Of a DNA stretch of 64,000 nucleotides, positions 9,990-22,228 are shown in pieces. The stretch covers positions 930,001-994,000 of the forward strand of contig CAMRHE010000458.1 of NCBI GenBank assembly GCA_947044405.1. Direction: 5' to 3'. The DNA comes from Leptodactylus fallax (taxonomy: Eukaryota > Chordata > Amphibia > Anura > Leptodactylidae). A model generated the notes under the pieces. The model did no database searches. It was not told the DNA's origin and saw nothing but the letters and a program-made list of their open reading frames with translations. The position numbers and the translations under genes are program-made. The number at the start of each line of letters is the position of its first letter. Position 1 is the stretch's first letter.

Positions 9990-11560
9990 CTAAGCTCAGA
10001 TATGGTGGCCACCTTCCTACCAGTAATGCTGTTATTAGCATAATCAAAAAAAAAAATGATGCAAAGCTGATGAAATTATTCAGGTACATGTAGTGGTAGG
10101 GGTTATATTGTACTGGAAATAAAATGGTAGAAATTACAAGAGAAAGCACAAGTACAATTTCACTACTTTTCTCTAAGTCAATGGAACGGGGTTTTCAGCA
10201 ATTTCCTGGTAAAAATAATTTCATGTCTCTATTCTAAAGGTAAAAGTACAAGTGACATCTTCTGACTTTTGAGATTACAGCAACACAGTCATTAGTCATA
10301 ATAAAATTAAAGTGTAATACTATAATTTTATCTAAAAAAGGCAACAGAGGGAATAAACAGTTTTATTGCCAGCTATTACATCATGCCACCTTCTGTCATA
10401 GAAATGTATTGCCTTGTATTCTGTTGTTAAATGTTGCTGATCATGGACCAATAAAAATTCTTCTGGGTAAACTGCACTTATATCAGTTCTGCCATGATTT
10501 ACATGAGTATCTTCCTAACAAAGTCTGAGAACTGGACATATCAGCCTTAACAATGCAAATAGAAAAGGATCATGCTAGTGGAGTGTTAGTTGTACATCTG
10601 TTCTGTCATTTTGTTATGTTCCAAGTCTCGTGGGATTTGTCCTCAGTCATCATTGAAAATGAACAGTTTGCAGAAGGTGTTTTTAAAAGTCTTCAATCCC
10701 AACATGATAGTCATTTTACCTCCAGGCAAATCTTTTTAAGATCAAATCCCACTAGGAATTCAACTGTCAGGATAAACACAGTAATATTTTCTAGACACTA
10801 CAGAAACACTCAAACAATCTTTTCCATCAGGTGGTTCAGACAAGAACAGAATTACCGTAGGTCAACAAGCTACAATACTGTATATTTGCAGTACTTTCTG
10901 CTTGTGCACTGCGTATGAGTATATTTCACATCATCAGCCTACAAACAGTTAGAGGGAGAACTCAGATACAAGTAAACTGGGTGAGTCTATTACAAATTGT
11001 ACAGCAGGATATAGTGGTCATGGTACTTACATAGATTCCCCATAGTATCAAAATAGATTAGAGAAGGATGTCCCTTTTCTTCTTTGTAGTACTAGAAAGC
11101 TATTTAAATTTTACTTATATTCCTTTGCATAATAAGAGACATTCTTGGATTGTAAATTATTAGCAATGTTAGCAATGTTATTTTTTTTTTTAAGAACTGA
11201 ACCAAGGAACAGACTGAGAATTGTCTTGGCCTCTGGGCAAAAAGGGTCATAAGGTCTTCCATGAAAAAATATGAGCTCTGAACTCACTTAAAGTGCACTT
11301 GGCCATTGTGCATTGCCTGAATGGTTAGTCCGCTACATATGGGACAAATATAAAATTAATTTACACTACCAGTAAAAAAAGTAAAACATCTATACATTCA
11401 AAAATGTACATTAGTTGTATTGCTTTATTTTGTTATTTTGTTTACTTTCACATGTAAAATATTGTTTAACATCTATTCAAATTGTAAAGCGTCTCGTAAA
11501 ATGATGGAGATCTATTTAGTAAGATAAACCAGAATTTAGTGGCAATGTCATTATGTAATT
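9990..11560. other. No recognisable gene
   Basis: A 121-codon frame at 10553-10918 is the longest, but it shows no motif I recognise and no supporting context, so I do not call it a gene. The rest is A/T rich. Confidence 0.45.
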
Positions 11561-11848
11561 TAAAGGTGTTTTCCCGGCAAAATCTTTTTTTTTTTTCAGT
11601 TATATAAATATCTCTCAAGCTCCACTCTTTTGGAGAAAATAAAACAATGGGTTTTTATGACCTATCCTTAGGATAGGCCATAAATATCAGATAGTTGGTG
11701 GCTGACAACTGGCTCCTGCACAGATTAGCTCTTCGGGGATTTGTTTGGTCGGTTTATTATACAGTGCACAGAGTTGGAAGTCCCCTACCCTGTATAGTGG
11801 CTGTCACCGATCAGATATTTATAAAAAGAAGTCGTCGACAACTTTTAA
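11561..11848. mobile_element. Putative TTAA-family MITE
   Basis: The left end (tttaaaggtgttttcccggc) resembles other copies here that open with ttaaagggg plus tgtcc or tattccc. The right end (gtcgacaacttttaa) is a loose inverse. An inner palindrome cctatccttaggatagg is typical of anuran repeats. Boundaries are approximate. Confidence 0.35.
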
Positions 11849-11849
11849 T

Positions 11850-12828
11850 AGAGAGTGATACTATATTTATCTTGCGAAACTCCCATGGTTTCACTACATA
11901 TGTGCAACTGCTCAAAAGCTAAATAAAATATTATCCAGATGATAGAGGACTCCATATTAGCTTCATAATCAAAATCTATCCGAAACACAAATAAGTGAGG
12001 AAGGTGGAACACTGAAAAGGGAACTTTAGACCACATTTGGTGACATTTGATGAATGTTGGGTCTTTAAACATCAGATATTCCTCAAAATGGTATCAATAA
12101 AAAGTACATCTGGCCCTGCAAAAAAGATGTCTCACACAACAGAACAGTACTATTAAAAAAAGTTGTGGGTGTCAGAATATAGCAAGCTCCAAGAATTTTT
12201 TTTTCAAAGTTTTTTCAAAGATGTTAAAAGATAGCAAAAACTATATATATTTGGTATTGCCGTAATCATAACAACCTGAAGAATATAGGTATCATGTCAT
12301 TTTTGCTGCACGGTAAACACTGTAAAGCAAAACCCATAAGATTGTTGAGCAAATGTAGTTTTTCTTTAATTCCACCCCATTCTGAATTTTTTTTTCAAGC
12401 TTCCCAGTACATTGTATAGCATATTAAATGGTTCCACCCTGAATTAGAATATGTCCTGCAAACATACAACTCTGTGAACTGAAAAATAAAAATAAGAAAA
12501 TTATGGCTTTTGAAAGGTAGGGAGTTAAAAGGAAAAGAAATGGCTGCAGTGGGAGGGGTTAAACACACACTCCTGCACTTTTTTTAAATAATTTTTCTGC
12601 TTTGTAAAATGTAAAAAAAAAAACTGTTCAAATATTATCCTTTTTGTGAGTAGCAACAAATTTGGTATTTGAAAAAAAAAATTATTTTTTTTATGAAAAA
12701 GACTTCTTCCTCTGCTTCTCTAAACCCAATGACCTTGCACATTCTTACTGGCAGAGACATGGCCTAGATGCTTCCATTTATGTTAAAATTGTCACTTGGA
12801 CAAAGTATTTGAAGGACAACCACCAGGC
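11850..12828. other. A/T-rich sequence, no gene seen
   Basis: No defendable frame, RNA gene or element boundary. Contains short poly-A and poly-T runs. Confidence 0.45.
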
Positions 12829-13143
12829 TTAAAAAGGATTTTCGAGGTTTATCAATTGATGACCTATGCATACAAATTGCTTGAAGAGTCCACAGAATTC
12901 AAATCAGCACTGCAGAATCTTCACATAAAACCAAGCACAATGCTATACATTGCAAAGAGATTTGAATGGGACTGAGCAGCAAAAAGCCATGGGACCAAAT
13001 AAAGTGATGTCACAAGCCCTGTGAAGTAGAAGTGGCCACTGAAGTAGAGTGCCACTGCTGCTAGAAACAGCTGATCTGTGGTGGTCCTGGGTGTCAGATC
13101 CCGCTGATTTTTGATTGATGACCTATCCTAAGGACAGCATTTT
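12829..13143. repeat. Diverged interspersed repeat with paired 'gatgacctat' words
   Basis: Both ends carry the word attgatgacctat in direct orientation (near 12856 and 13117). The centre includes gctgatctgtggtggtcctgggtgtcagatc, broken by mismatches. I recognise this wording from common anuran repeats; no class is assigned. Confidence 0.35.
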
Positions 13144-13149
13144 TTATCT

Positions 13150-13374
13150 CATTTGTTTAATCTCATTCACATATTATGGAAAAGCTGCAGAAAAGCTGCA
13201 GAAAAGCAGTGTTTTGAAAAATCCAGCATGTTAATTTTAGCTGTAGAATTGTAAGCATCTTTCTTACATATTTAATAGGGGAAGAAAAACTCAATGAAAA
13301 ACAATGAGGGAAAAAAAATAACAGGCTTTTGCAGTGTTTTTAGATGCATTTTACTATCTGGGGTCTTAGCCTAA
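13150..13374. mobile_element. Possible MITE of family X, copy 3 (left end unclear)
   Basis: The right end (ctggggtcttagcctaa) matches the right ends of the copies at 2186-2397 and 15054-15380. Two direct units of gaaaagctgca near 13181 lie toward the left, but the left terminus is too decayed to place. Confidence 0.35.
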
Positions 13375-13405
13375 ATGTAGTGTATATAACATAAACTGTA
13401 GTGTA

Positions 13406-13781
13406 CAGGTGAATCTCAATAAATTAGAATATCTTTGAAACGTTTATTTCTTTCAGTAATTAGATTGAAGAAGTGACCTCCTATATTTTCTAGATTCTTT
13501 ACACACAGAGTGTTCTATTTCAAGTGTTTTATTTCTGTAAATGTTGATTATGGATTACAGGTAATGAAAACCCAAATCTAAGAAAATTAGAATATTGTAA
13601 AAAAGTTCAGTATTGTAAATTCAGTGTGTCACCTGCCAAGGTTTCCTAAGCCTTTAAATGGTCCCTCAGTCTGGTTCAGTAGGACACACAATCATGGAAG
13701 ACGCTGATTATGGATTGTATTACTGAATTACTGAAATGAATAAACGTTTCAAAGATATTCTAATTTATTGAGATGCACCTG
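13406..13781. mobile_element. Tc1-type MITE, 376 bp, copy 1
   Basis: It begins CAGGTGAATCTCAATAAATT and ends in the inverse, ttattgagatgcacctg, with TA on both sides (13404-13405 and 13782-13783). TA duplication and CAG-type ends point to a Tc1/mariner-derived non-autonomous element. A second copy of identical length and very similar sequence lies at 45726-46101. No coding capacity. Confidence 0.88.
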
Positions 13782-13804
13782 TATATAGGTTTACTTTACT
13801 TCTT

Positions 13805-13904
13805 TCTAGAGAAGAGCGAATTTTAAAAAAATTTGATTCGGCCGATTCACTGAATTTTCCATAACGATTCGATTTGATCCGAATTAATTTTCGGGCGAAT
13901 CATG
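13805..13904. repeat. Anuran-type 'gattcg' repeat fragment
   Basis: Repeated gattcg/cgaatc words (ttgattcggccgattc; cgattcgatttgatccgaa). A related, more decayed stretch occurs near 60.8 kb (gagatgagtgaatc). Unclassified. Confidence 0.4.
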
Positions 13905-14934
13905 TTAACCCCTTCCTGACATCCACCCTAATAGTACAGCACTGCCGGGAAGGAATTCCCGCAAACCACAGTGGAAGCTTGTGCTTTGCGGGTGTCAGCA
14001 GTATGTAATGGCTGACACTGTCCTCTAACACCCCCGGTCAGAGCTGAGCTCCGATTGCGGGTGTTAACCCCCGAGATGCCATGGTCAAACATGACCACGG
14101 CATCTCAGGGGTTTTATTATATATTGGGGTCCCGATCACCCCCCCGCAACGTTTTCGGGGGGTGCCGCTGCTCCTATTCGACAGCCCGGGGTCTGACCAG
14201 TGATTCCGGGTCTGCCTCATTGCTGTCCCTCCACATACCTGGTTGATCCTGCCTTGAATGGAGACTGTCAGCCTATGCATCTGCGATCATAATATCGCTG
14301 CTTCAATCCCCTATGGGGACAAAAAATAAAAAATAAAAAAAAATGTAAAAAAAAAAAGGACCCCCCGCCACCTAGAGCTGGTGCTATTATTATACTCTGG
14401 GGTCTCCTCAGACCCCAGAGTGTAATAATCAGAGGCCTAGGGGAAGTGATTAAAAATAAACACTCACCTTACCTCACCTCTCCTGGGAATCCGGCTGTCT
14501 GCAGCGTCCTCCTTGCTCCTCTTCTTCCTTGCAACTGAGGTCCTGCTCCCCAGATGTCACTGCTGGGGCCTGTGATTGGGCCTCAGCGGTCACGTGGGGC
14601 GCGATGATGTCATTACGCCTGTGCCCTCCACGTGACCGCTGGGGCCCAATCACAGGCCCCAGCAGTGAGTCCTGGGGAGCAGGACCTCAGTCACTGGCCG
14701 GAAGAGCTCCGGAGTGAATACTGAGCCCAGGACAGGTTAATATCAGTATTTTTTTATTTTTAATCACCTCCCCTCTCCATTAGCAGTATGCATAGTGGTC
14801 GGGGAACCAGAGTGCTGACGCCGGGACATGTAGCATGGCGGAACTCCTTGGATGTCGCGGTCAAACATGACCACGGTATCCAAGGGGTTCCGCCATGCTA
14901 CATGTCTGACATCCCCTGACATCCAAGGGGTTAA
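13905..14934. mobile_element. TTAA-bounded composite element
   Basis: TTAA at 13905-13908 is followed by CCCCTTCCTGACATCC, and CCAAGGGG precedes TTAA at 14931-14934, so both ends carry TTAA-CCCCTT. A TTAA target is characteristic of piggyBac and Kolobok superfamilies. A hairpin (ggtcaaacatgaccacgg) appears near both ends (14083 and 14859). A palindromic-repeat unit (copy C) lies inside. Non-coding. Confidence 0.5.
14385..14768. repeat. GC-rich palindromic repeat unit with hairpin (copy C)
   Basis: The hairpin at 14385-14429 pairs tattatactctggggtct with agaccccagagtgtaataa. It is followed by aggcctaggggaagtgatt, an arm (aaaaataaacactcacc), a GC-rich core with paired cacgtg-type words, and a closing arm ending in ttatttttaatcacctccc. 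Non-coding. Confidence 0.6.
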
Positions 14935-15053
14935 AACCCACGATCGTGGCTGTGCGATTCGTTACCACGAAGTGTGAGGAAATCCAGATTAGATTGGGGG
15001 GTGAGGAGTTGTCATGCAAATACAAAACAGGCTCAATTTTAAAGTGAATGACT

Positions 15054-15380
15054 TTTAGGCTGGGGCCCCATGTTGTGAAAATTTTGTGAGTTGTTTCCTG
15101 CAAAGTGGATGGGATTTTGGCTAATCCTATCCACACATTGCAGAAAAATATCTGCAATGGAGAAAAAAGACGTGTTTTTTGTAAATCGCAGCATGTCAAT
15201 TATACCTACAGAAACGCTGGTGTTTTCTGTATACGTATGAAAGGGACAGAAAGTCTGCAGAGGAAAATTCTGCAGACTTTCTGTGAAAAGCTCTGTGGAA
15301 ATAAATGCGATACGTTTCCGCCGCAGTCTTTTCCACAACGCTTTTTGGCTGTGTCTCACTATGTGGGGCCTTAGCCTAAA
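15054..15380. mobile_element. Inverted-repeat MITE (family X, copy 2)
   Basis: The left end tttaggctggggccccat is inverse to the right end atgtggggccttagcctaaa. An inner hairpin pairs cagaaagtctgcagaggaa with attctgcagactttctg. Opposed short frames come from the palindrome and are not genes. Confidence 0.65.
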
Positions 15381-15923
15381 AAGAAAAAAACAGGTAGTGC
15401 ATATACTGTAACTACTTTACTGAGTTTTGGCTTTTGACAAGGAAAGAAATAGCCAAATTACTCCAGATTCATACAAAACAAATATGTGTCCAACCAGATC
15501 TTTAGATTTCTGACTAAAATTGATATACTCCAGCTGCAACCCTGAGTACCCATAATGCTCACTGGCCTCTATACACAACACAGGTGGTATGCACTATTAC
15601 TCCCCCTGATCTCTTTTCTACCTTTTTCGTTTTACTCCTCTCCTCTCCTTTTCATTTCATTCCCTTCTCCTCACTATCTTTGATCTTTGCATCAAGAACA
15701 GTAACTCGAAAGTAGACTCCACATCTCCCCTTCCAATGCCGGGGATTTATAGGAGGCTTTTACCTTAACTTATCAATGTTTTAACTTGATGTCTCATTGA
15801 GTGCTCTTTATGCTGTTCATATATTACTTTATAGAACTTTATGCTTATTATTTTTCTGTCATTATTGTATGACATTGACTTACATCTGTAAAATGTTCTA
15901 ATAAAATGAGATAGATTGAATTG

Positions 15924-15925
<2 letters not shown>

Positions 15926-15963
<38 letters not shown>
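15926..15963. repeat. (AT)n microsatellite
   Basis: Uninterrupted AT run. The region before it, 15400-15920, has a pyrimidine-rich patch (near 15600-15670) but no gene. Confidence 0.9.
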
Positions 15964-15965
<2 letters not shown>

Positions 15966-18900
15966 CTGTTAAGATTGGCTGTTTCTATAAGTGACTTTAT
16001 ATTATATAGTCAATAAGCTGTAAATCCTAACCTGAAGTCTGCAGAAATGAATACTGTAGGCAAACTATTTAAATTCAAAGGCGAATACAGTAAAAGTAAT
16101 AAATACATCCTGTCACAAAGAATAAAATGTCAAATGTAAAAAGAAAAATGACACAATTCCCACAAGACTGTTGTGTTCCATTTAGTAAGTGGTGACCTTG
16201 CACAGCCATTACAGACAACACCTCGAATTCTCAAAGCTCAGCAGATTTTTATTTGCATTTGTAAGTCAAATGAACACACAGCTGTGCTTGCATATAAATG
16301 CTGACGTGGTTTCTTATGTACAGTACCTCTGAAAGAGTATTGCAATAAAAGTAGGTTATGTTAGTACAGCTCATTGTGCCATTTCTTTGCCTTAATATGA
16401 AAGCCAACAAAAGAAATTTTACATACTGGTAAATAAACTAGGTGTATAATGTAAAGAAAAAATATAATAAGAACATTTAAAGTTAAATAGGGTTTTTGTT
16501 GTAAAGAGTTTATTTTACATTTTGTATGTGACAGTGCATATACTGTGAAAAAAAAATACAATTTTCACACTGCCCATTGGAATACACATAGCAGGCTGCC
16601 ATTTCTTGTTTATGTTTTTGTTTTTGCTGTGTAGACTTGGACATCATCACATATGCTGTATTTTCTGTATACTATGAACAAGCAAACTATAGATAAATAC
16701 AGTATATATATAAATATATAACTGTGGTTTGAAACAGGTTCACACACCAATCACAAACATAATTGATCTTTTTCTGCTCTTCTCATGTCAGTGGCATACC
16801 AGTTCATGAGACTGACACTAATATCAAAAGATTCCCTCACACAGAATGGGGGGTATTAATATCAAATAAATACAGGACTTTCCCAAAGGTAAGAACATTT
16901 TTTACCCATTACCACTATCCATGCCCATACCTAGTGTATACAAATAAGACATAACTTTTATTCCAGACCCTATTAAAAAGCTATAAAAAAAATTCTAACA
17001 CCTGAGACTGAGTAATAAATCTACACTTAATGTCACCATAACAGTTTGCTTTACTCTTTTCATTTAAAGCAGGGGAATCTGCATTATTCCCCAGTTTTTC
17101 CTATCTACCGCAGATGTTAATTTAAAATAAACAAATTCACTCCCTCCATGTTTTACAGAATTGGCATCATTAGTGGTAATGGGGCTAACTGGAGACCCGG
17201 CGTGCAAGCCACAACTATACAACCTCCTGGGAAATGACACATGGACATTTTTTACAGAATCCCCCAATCCAATTTAGGCTTTCATAGTGCTCAATAGAAT
17301 GACATCAGATAGACATATCTTGGCACCAATCAAAAAAGGTCACCTTGTGCTTAATGGCCAATAAACATCTCACGTGCATTTTGGCCATATAGCACACAGG
17401 ATACATCTCTATCGCAATGTATCCCTTCGCACAGAAGTGAATTTACACATGCTCAAATGTCACAACCTTCCATCAATTCATTACAATGAATACTTCCACC
17501 ACGCATGTATGTATAATTTGCAGTCACCAAAACTCTATCAAGTTCATCATTATCTCAATGGCACATGCCATGGACTTCTTTCACTTATGGATGAATTAAT
17601 GCGCTTGCTCACAGATTTAGATAAATTCTAGAGCAAAAAGGAGGGGAGGTTTTGATAGTATCAATATGTTCCTATGGACCTAGATCTTCTTTACACCAAA
17701 TCTCATAATCCACCTGTTTCACGGACTTAGATGATAAAACATGTATATTTGTAATGCAGGTATATTTATCAAAATCATCAATAAATCTAATACTTCAATC
17801 GTAATGATGATTAGAACCTATTGTTTTACTATAACAGTGAATAGTAGATGATGACCAATAATCGTAGCCAAAATATGAAAGGATTCACTACTAGAAAAGG
17901 AGGGGACTCTGATCATCTACCATGCTCACACTATGATTGTAATACCATCATACCATGAATTTATAAAATTGAAAAGTAGGACATGGTTAAATAATATGCA
18001 TTTTTTAAATAGTAAATTCAGAATAATGGCTGGTAAAACCTTCATTCAAACCACTAGGGCTTAAAGGGGCTGTCCGGGCTTTATTTTTTTATGGCCTATC
18101 CTCAGTTGATCAAATGTTTAAAATAATATTTCTTATTATCTACCAGATTCCGAAAGAATTTCTTTTCTAGCTAAGTATTCACAAAAGGAGCAATCTCTAC
18201 AAGGTAAGGAGTCAGTTATTTTCAAGTGCAACCAGTTATTATTCTGTTGTGTCCCAGAATAATGACTATGTATCAATACATCGAATTAACTTCTGTTTAG
18301 ATTTCTGAGTATTTGTCAGAGACATAACTGAATATAGGACAGTCACTAGTAAATGGCCACGTCTGTTCCTTATCGATTTCACCGGAGATACCTGCATTTG
18401 CTGCTGTGATACGTTAACTCTAGAAAGGCTTATACAGCTTCTCTTGATGTCCTCTAGTGGTAGCAGCTAGAAATATAAAATGTATTAAGTCATAAAAACA
18501 AAGCGCCCCTATACAGGTATATGATTTCTCACCTTTCCTTTTGGCTGGACATATGTCACAAGATGATTAGCTTTTCAAGATAATATTGGTTTGTGATATT
18601 GTGTCAAAAAGTAATCTCCTATACATGTCTATGTGTGCCTAACCAATTGTTGTTAATTGTAGCCTGTCAAGAGTTTTACAAGCACGTTATGATATTCTAT
18701 TGAAAAAAATCACAGTCATTAACCAACTTTGGGCATAGAATTTTGGAACTAAAACTGAATATTAGACGTTAAGACTAATGTAAGTGATAACAAAGAGGCA
18801 GACATATTGAGATTTGCTATATTGCAATATGATTTCTTTGTTTGCTCCTGTTTTAAAAGCTTACATTCTACCGGAGATTAAACTGTGATAAAATACACAC

Positions 18901-19010
18901 GCCACCATCAGATATGCAACCTCTTTAGGACACAGTAATGCTTGAGCAACAGGAGTTATTTCTGAGAAAAAGAATTGTACTGTGTTCCAACATACTATGG
19001 AGATATTCTC
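15964..19010. other. No recognisable gene or complete repeat
   Basis: About 3 kb of A/T-rich sequence. A short piece near 18062 (cttaaaggggctgtccggg) resembles TTAA-family ends, but no partner end is seen. An 85-codon frame at 17374-17631 has no recognisable motif and is not called. Parts may be unique host sequence and would be good places to look for conserved non-coding elements. Confidence 0.45.
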
Positions 19011-19012
19011 CC

Positions 19013-19330
19013 TTAAAGGGATCCTATCATTCAGAAGGGCCAATTTTAGTAAGACCATGTTGTAATAGCATTTATAAAGGCTATTCTTCTCCTACCTTTG
19101 TTGTTTCGCTCCTTGCTGCCGTTTAGAAGAAATGTTGATTTTAATCTGTATGCTAATGCGTCTTCAGAATGCACAGGGGGCGTTCCCCCAGTGCTGAAAT
19201 TGCACAGGGGGCGTCCCCTGTGCTCTCCTCAGACGCATTTTTTAACTTACCGCGCCGCATTTCTTCTTCTTTTGCAGACGCCTCTTCTTGACGTCATCCT
19301 TGTACGAGTCTTCGTTCGAGAGACATGCGC
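19013..19330. mobile_element. TTAA-family MITE, left part
   Basis: Opens TTAAAGGGATCCTATCATTC and contains two direct copies of cacaggggg-cgt (near 19169 and 19202) with flanking agacgcattt/aatgcgtct words. A matching right terminus is not visible, so it may be truncated. Non-coding. Confidence 0.45.
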
Positions 19331-20390
19331 CAACTGTGCATGTCCATTCGGCCATTTTCCTGTGGCCTATTACATACAGCACATGCAGTACGCTCATGAT
19401 AGTATTGACATACTTGAATTGGGGACCCACTTGGATGTGTTTACCCTCCCTTGTGTTGAACACCTAGCTGCGCCTCTGCTGCAGCGTAATAATTTAAAAC
19501 CAAAGTGGTCAATTTAAAGTTTCTTGTCACTGTATATTTGTAACGCATTAAATGTTATGTTAAATGTTGCTAAGATTGTGCCAACAATAGATTGATATAC
19601 TAAAGTTTCAAATACAGTAGGTAAGGCACATATGAATAATACAATAACCATGCAGTAACACAACATATTGCTAACACTGGGTATACAGATGTAGTAACGT
19701 TTAACATGACGTTTAATGCATTAAATAAACAGTTTTTAATCACTTTTACTTCATACTTGACGTTAAGTGGCAACAAACTTTATCATGGATTTTAGAGTGT
19801 TTTTTTGTTGCATTCTGTGATAAGATATCACCCTGCAGGAAGTCAGCAATTTATCCGTGTCCAGAATATAACAGTGTCCGTTGTGCACTAAATATACAAT
19901 ACAGTATGTGGGAAGAATTAGAGGCAATCCAAAAAATAAAAGAGAAGTGAACCATTATTAACTAGATGACAATAACATGGGCCAATAGCTGCACAAATAT
20001 GCTATTAGTATGTTTCAGAGCAAATCTACTTTCAATGGGTGAATCCTCATAGTTTTATGTAATTAACTTCCTTGGCCTTACTTGTAAATGATAGTCACCA
20101 TGATAAAGATGATACACAGAACACACTAATAAAATTAGCCTCCGCTGCATTCAGCAGTCTTACTGTAACAACAAATTAATGTAATAACTCCATGGCCAAC
20201 AATTAAAGAACAATTTCTGAGGATACATCAACTCCTCTCAGTGGTGGATCTTTCTCATCGTTGCCCTGCTAAACTGTGTATATACGGAAAGCATACACAC
20301 AGAAAGGCACTGTATATGTGACAGTGGCCAATTTAGTTCAATTTTCTAGTATCAGTGTTTTTTATTTTGTCCACACCTCCTGAGCTTCCA
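19331..20390. other. A/T-rich sequence, no gene seen
   Basis: No defendable frame or boundary. The 139-codon frame that overlaps 19098-19517 follows the MITE and lacks any known motif. Confidence 0.4.
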
Positions 20391-20436
20391 CTTGTTATAC
20401 TCTGGAGTCTGAAGAAACCCCAGAGTATAATAATGA
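20354..20436. repeat. Isolated hairpin of the palindromic repeat (copy D)
   Basis: tgttatactctggagtct (20393-20410) pairs with the following ccccagagtataataa. The upstream arm is reduced to gtgttttttattttg and cacctcc. It is the smallest remnant of the composite repeat. Confidence 0.6.
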
Positions 20437-20519
20437 TTTGTGTGTGCCGAAACCCCAAAAGACCCAAAATGTTTTGAAAATTCTTAGCTGCGTGACTTGT
20501 TATGAACCAGTTTCTCTAA

Positions 20520-21771
20520 CCTGGACATAATAACAAATGTCATGTCCTTAAAATGTCTTAAAATTAGGTAAATACAACCCCTTACTGCTTCTTTGGGAAT
20601 TAAGGGGGTAAGTAGAAACTAGGTGCTACAAATAAAATGCCCTTGATTAACTGATCATCAGCAAATAAAAGAGAATGCTTTGGCAATTTGCATTAACACA
20701 TGCCTGAATGCTTCAGATCAGCAATGTCAAAGAGGAAAGACATTAGCAATGATCTTAGAGAAGCAGTTGTTGTTAACCATAAATCTAAGAAGGGTTATAG
20801 GAAAATTTCCTAACAATTGAAGTCTATAATTCTCCAGTGAAATTCTACAGCCCATGCTCAGAGAAACTGAAAAAAACCAAGATCTACATGTCAAAATTTG
20901 CAGGCTTCAGTTATCATTTTAAATGTTCAAGCTCATGACAGTATAATTAGAAAAAAAATAGGGCTTGTTTGGAAGGGTTTCCTCTTCTTTCTAAAAAGAA
21001 CATGGCACAGCTTAAATTTGCAAAGTTGTTTCTGATCATACCACAAGACTTCTTGAACAATGTCCTCTAGACAAATAAGATCAACGTGGAGATGTCTGTC
21101 CACAATGCACAGTGTCATGTTTCGTGAAAACACCTTAGATCAATTGCCAAGCAATTTGGTGGAAGGGGGATGATTTCAGTTTGTTTTAGAACCATGAGAT
21201 CAGGGCACCTTTTTGTCATTGAGTCAACCAAGAACTCCTCTGTATACCAAAGTCAAATGTGATGCCATCTATCCAACAGCTAAAGCTTGACCAAAACTGG
21301 ATCGTGCAATAGGACAATGATACCATGCACATCACCAAATCTTCAACAGAATGACTGAAAAAGAAAAGAATCAAGGTGCAATAGCCCAATCAAAAACCAG
21401 AATGAAAACAAAGTGAAATGCTATTGTGGGACCTTAAGAACTATACATAAAATAAAGCCTACAAATCTCAAAGAACTAAGGCAATGTTTATCCAGAAGCA
21501 TGTGAGAGAACAGAAATACATTACTTAAAGTTATTGCTGTGAAAGATGGTTCTACAAGCTACTGATTCATGTGTTGGACTTTGTTTTCACACATTTTTTC
21601 ATTTTGGCTCTATTTTTGTTGACTAAGCAATGACACAATGTAATTTGTTCTGTTGTTGTTCATCAGAGGTTGTATTTACCTAATTTCAAGACCTTCTAAA
21701 GACAAGATTTTCTTATATCTTAATAAAACCATAGAATTCAAAAAGGGTGTACTTTGTTTTCCTCATGACTG
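20520..21771 (+). mobile_element. Tc1/mariner element 2, highly decayed
   Basis: The left part (ctggacataataacaaatg, cttaaaattaggtaaataca) and right part (tgtatttacctaatttcaag, then gggtgtactttg...cctcatgactg followed by TA) are the eroded inverted repeats of a Tc1 family that recurs at 52038-54152. The extreme left terminus is lost. The transposase remnant lies at 20724-21565. Confidence 0.85.
20724..21565 (+). pseudogene. Tc1 transposase pseudogene (element 2)
   Basis: The ATG at 20724 begins a recognisable start (M-S-K-R-K-D-I-S-N-D-L-R-E-A). Later landmarks are visible in changing frames: a segment like K-F-A-K-L near 21014, the decayed nnTDETK region near 21070, caataggacaatgat (Q-x-D-N-D, second catalytic Asp) near 21308, and gatggttctacaagctactga (G-G-S-T-S-Y-stop type end) at 21545-21565. 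The remnant is ~840 bp, against ~1020 bp for an intact 340-codon gene. At least one deletion removed the segment between the two DNA-binding helices near 20835-20860. Many stops are present. Non-functional. Confidence 0.85.
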
Positions 21772-21871
21772 TACATTAAACATACCCAAAGGCCTTATTC
21801 TCCCAATGGAAATGGAAAACATGTCCTTTTTATATCTGTCAGGCTGGTATACATTGGTATACCTTTTTATG

Positions 21872-22228
21872 CTGTATAGCAGCGGTCTCCAACCTTTAGT
21901 TTTCCGTGGCCCGGCAGGGGGGATGGGACAGGGAGCGGGGTGGGCGGGTTTTAGGGGTGGGGCTTTGGTCATATGGGGGCGGGGTTATACAGTAAACGGC
22001 GCTTTAGACGAGACGGGTCGGCGATCTGGCCGCAGTGTTGTGGCTCCTAGCATAGCTAATGGCGGGGATCTGGTCTACAGTGCTGTACACCGAGGTCCCG
22101 CGTCATTAGCTATGCTAGGAGCCACAACACTGTGGCCAGATCGCCGACCTGCCCCACATAGTGTGCTGGAAGCCACCTTTACCGAGGCAAGCCCGCCACC
22201 CTGGTGGTTGGGGACCCCTGCTGTAAAG
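21872..22228. mobile_element. hAT-type MITE with 8-bp target duplication (one mismatch)
   Basis: Flanks are ctgtatag (21872-21879) and ctgtaaag (22221-22228), 7 of 8 matching. The element (21880-22220) opens CAGCGGTCTCCAACC and closes GGTTGGGGACCCCTG, typical hAT-style ends. A GC-rich centre forms a long hairpin: gttgtggctcctagcatagc (from 22038) pairs with gctatgctaggagccacaac. The 200-codon frame crossing it is a by-product and not a gene. Confidence 0.88.

Noticed and set aside
10553..10918. 121-codon frame
   Set aside because: No motif, no splice or promoter context and no second exon could be recognised; could be chance.
17374..17631. 85-codon frame in otherwise repeat-poor sequence, possible exon
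   Set aside because: I could not recognise the peptide and saw no clear splice sites; comparison with other frogs would be needed to support it.
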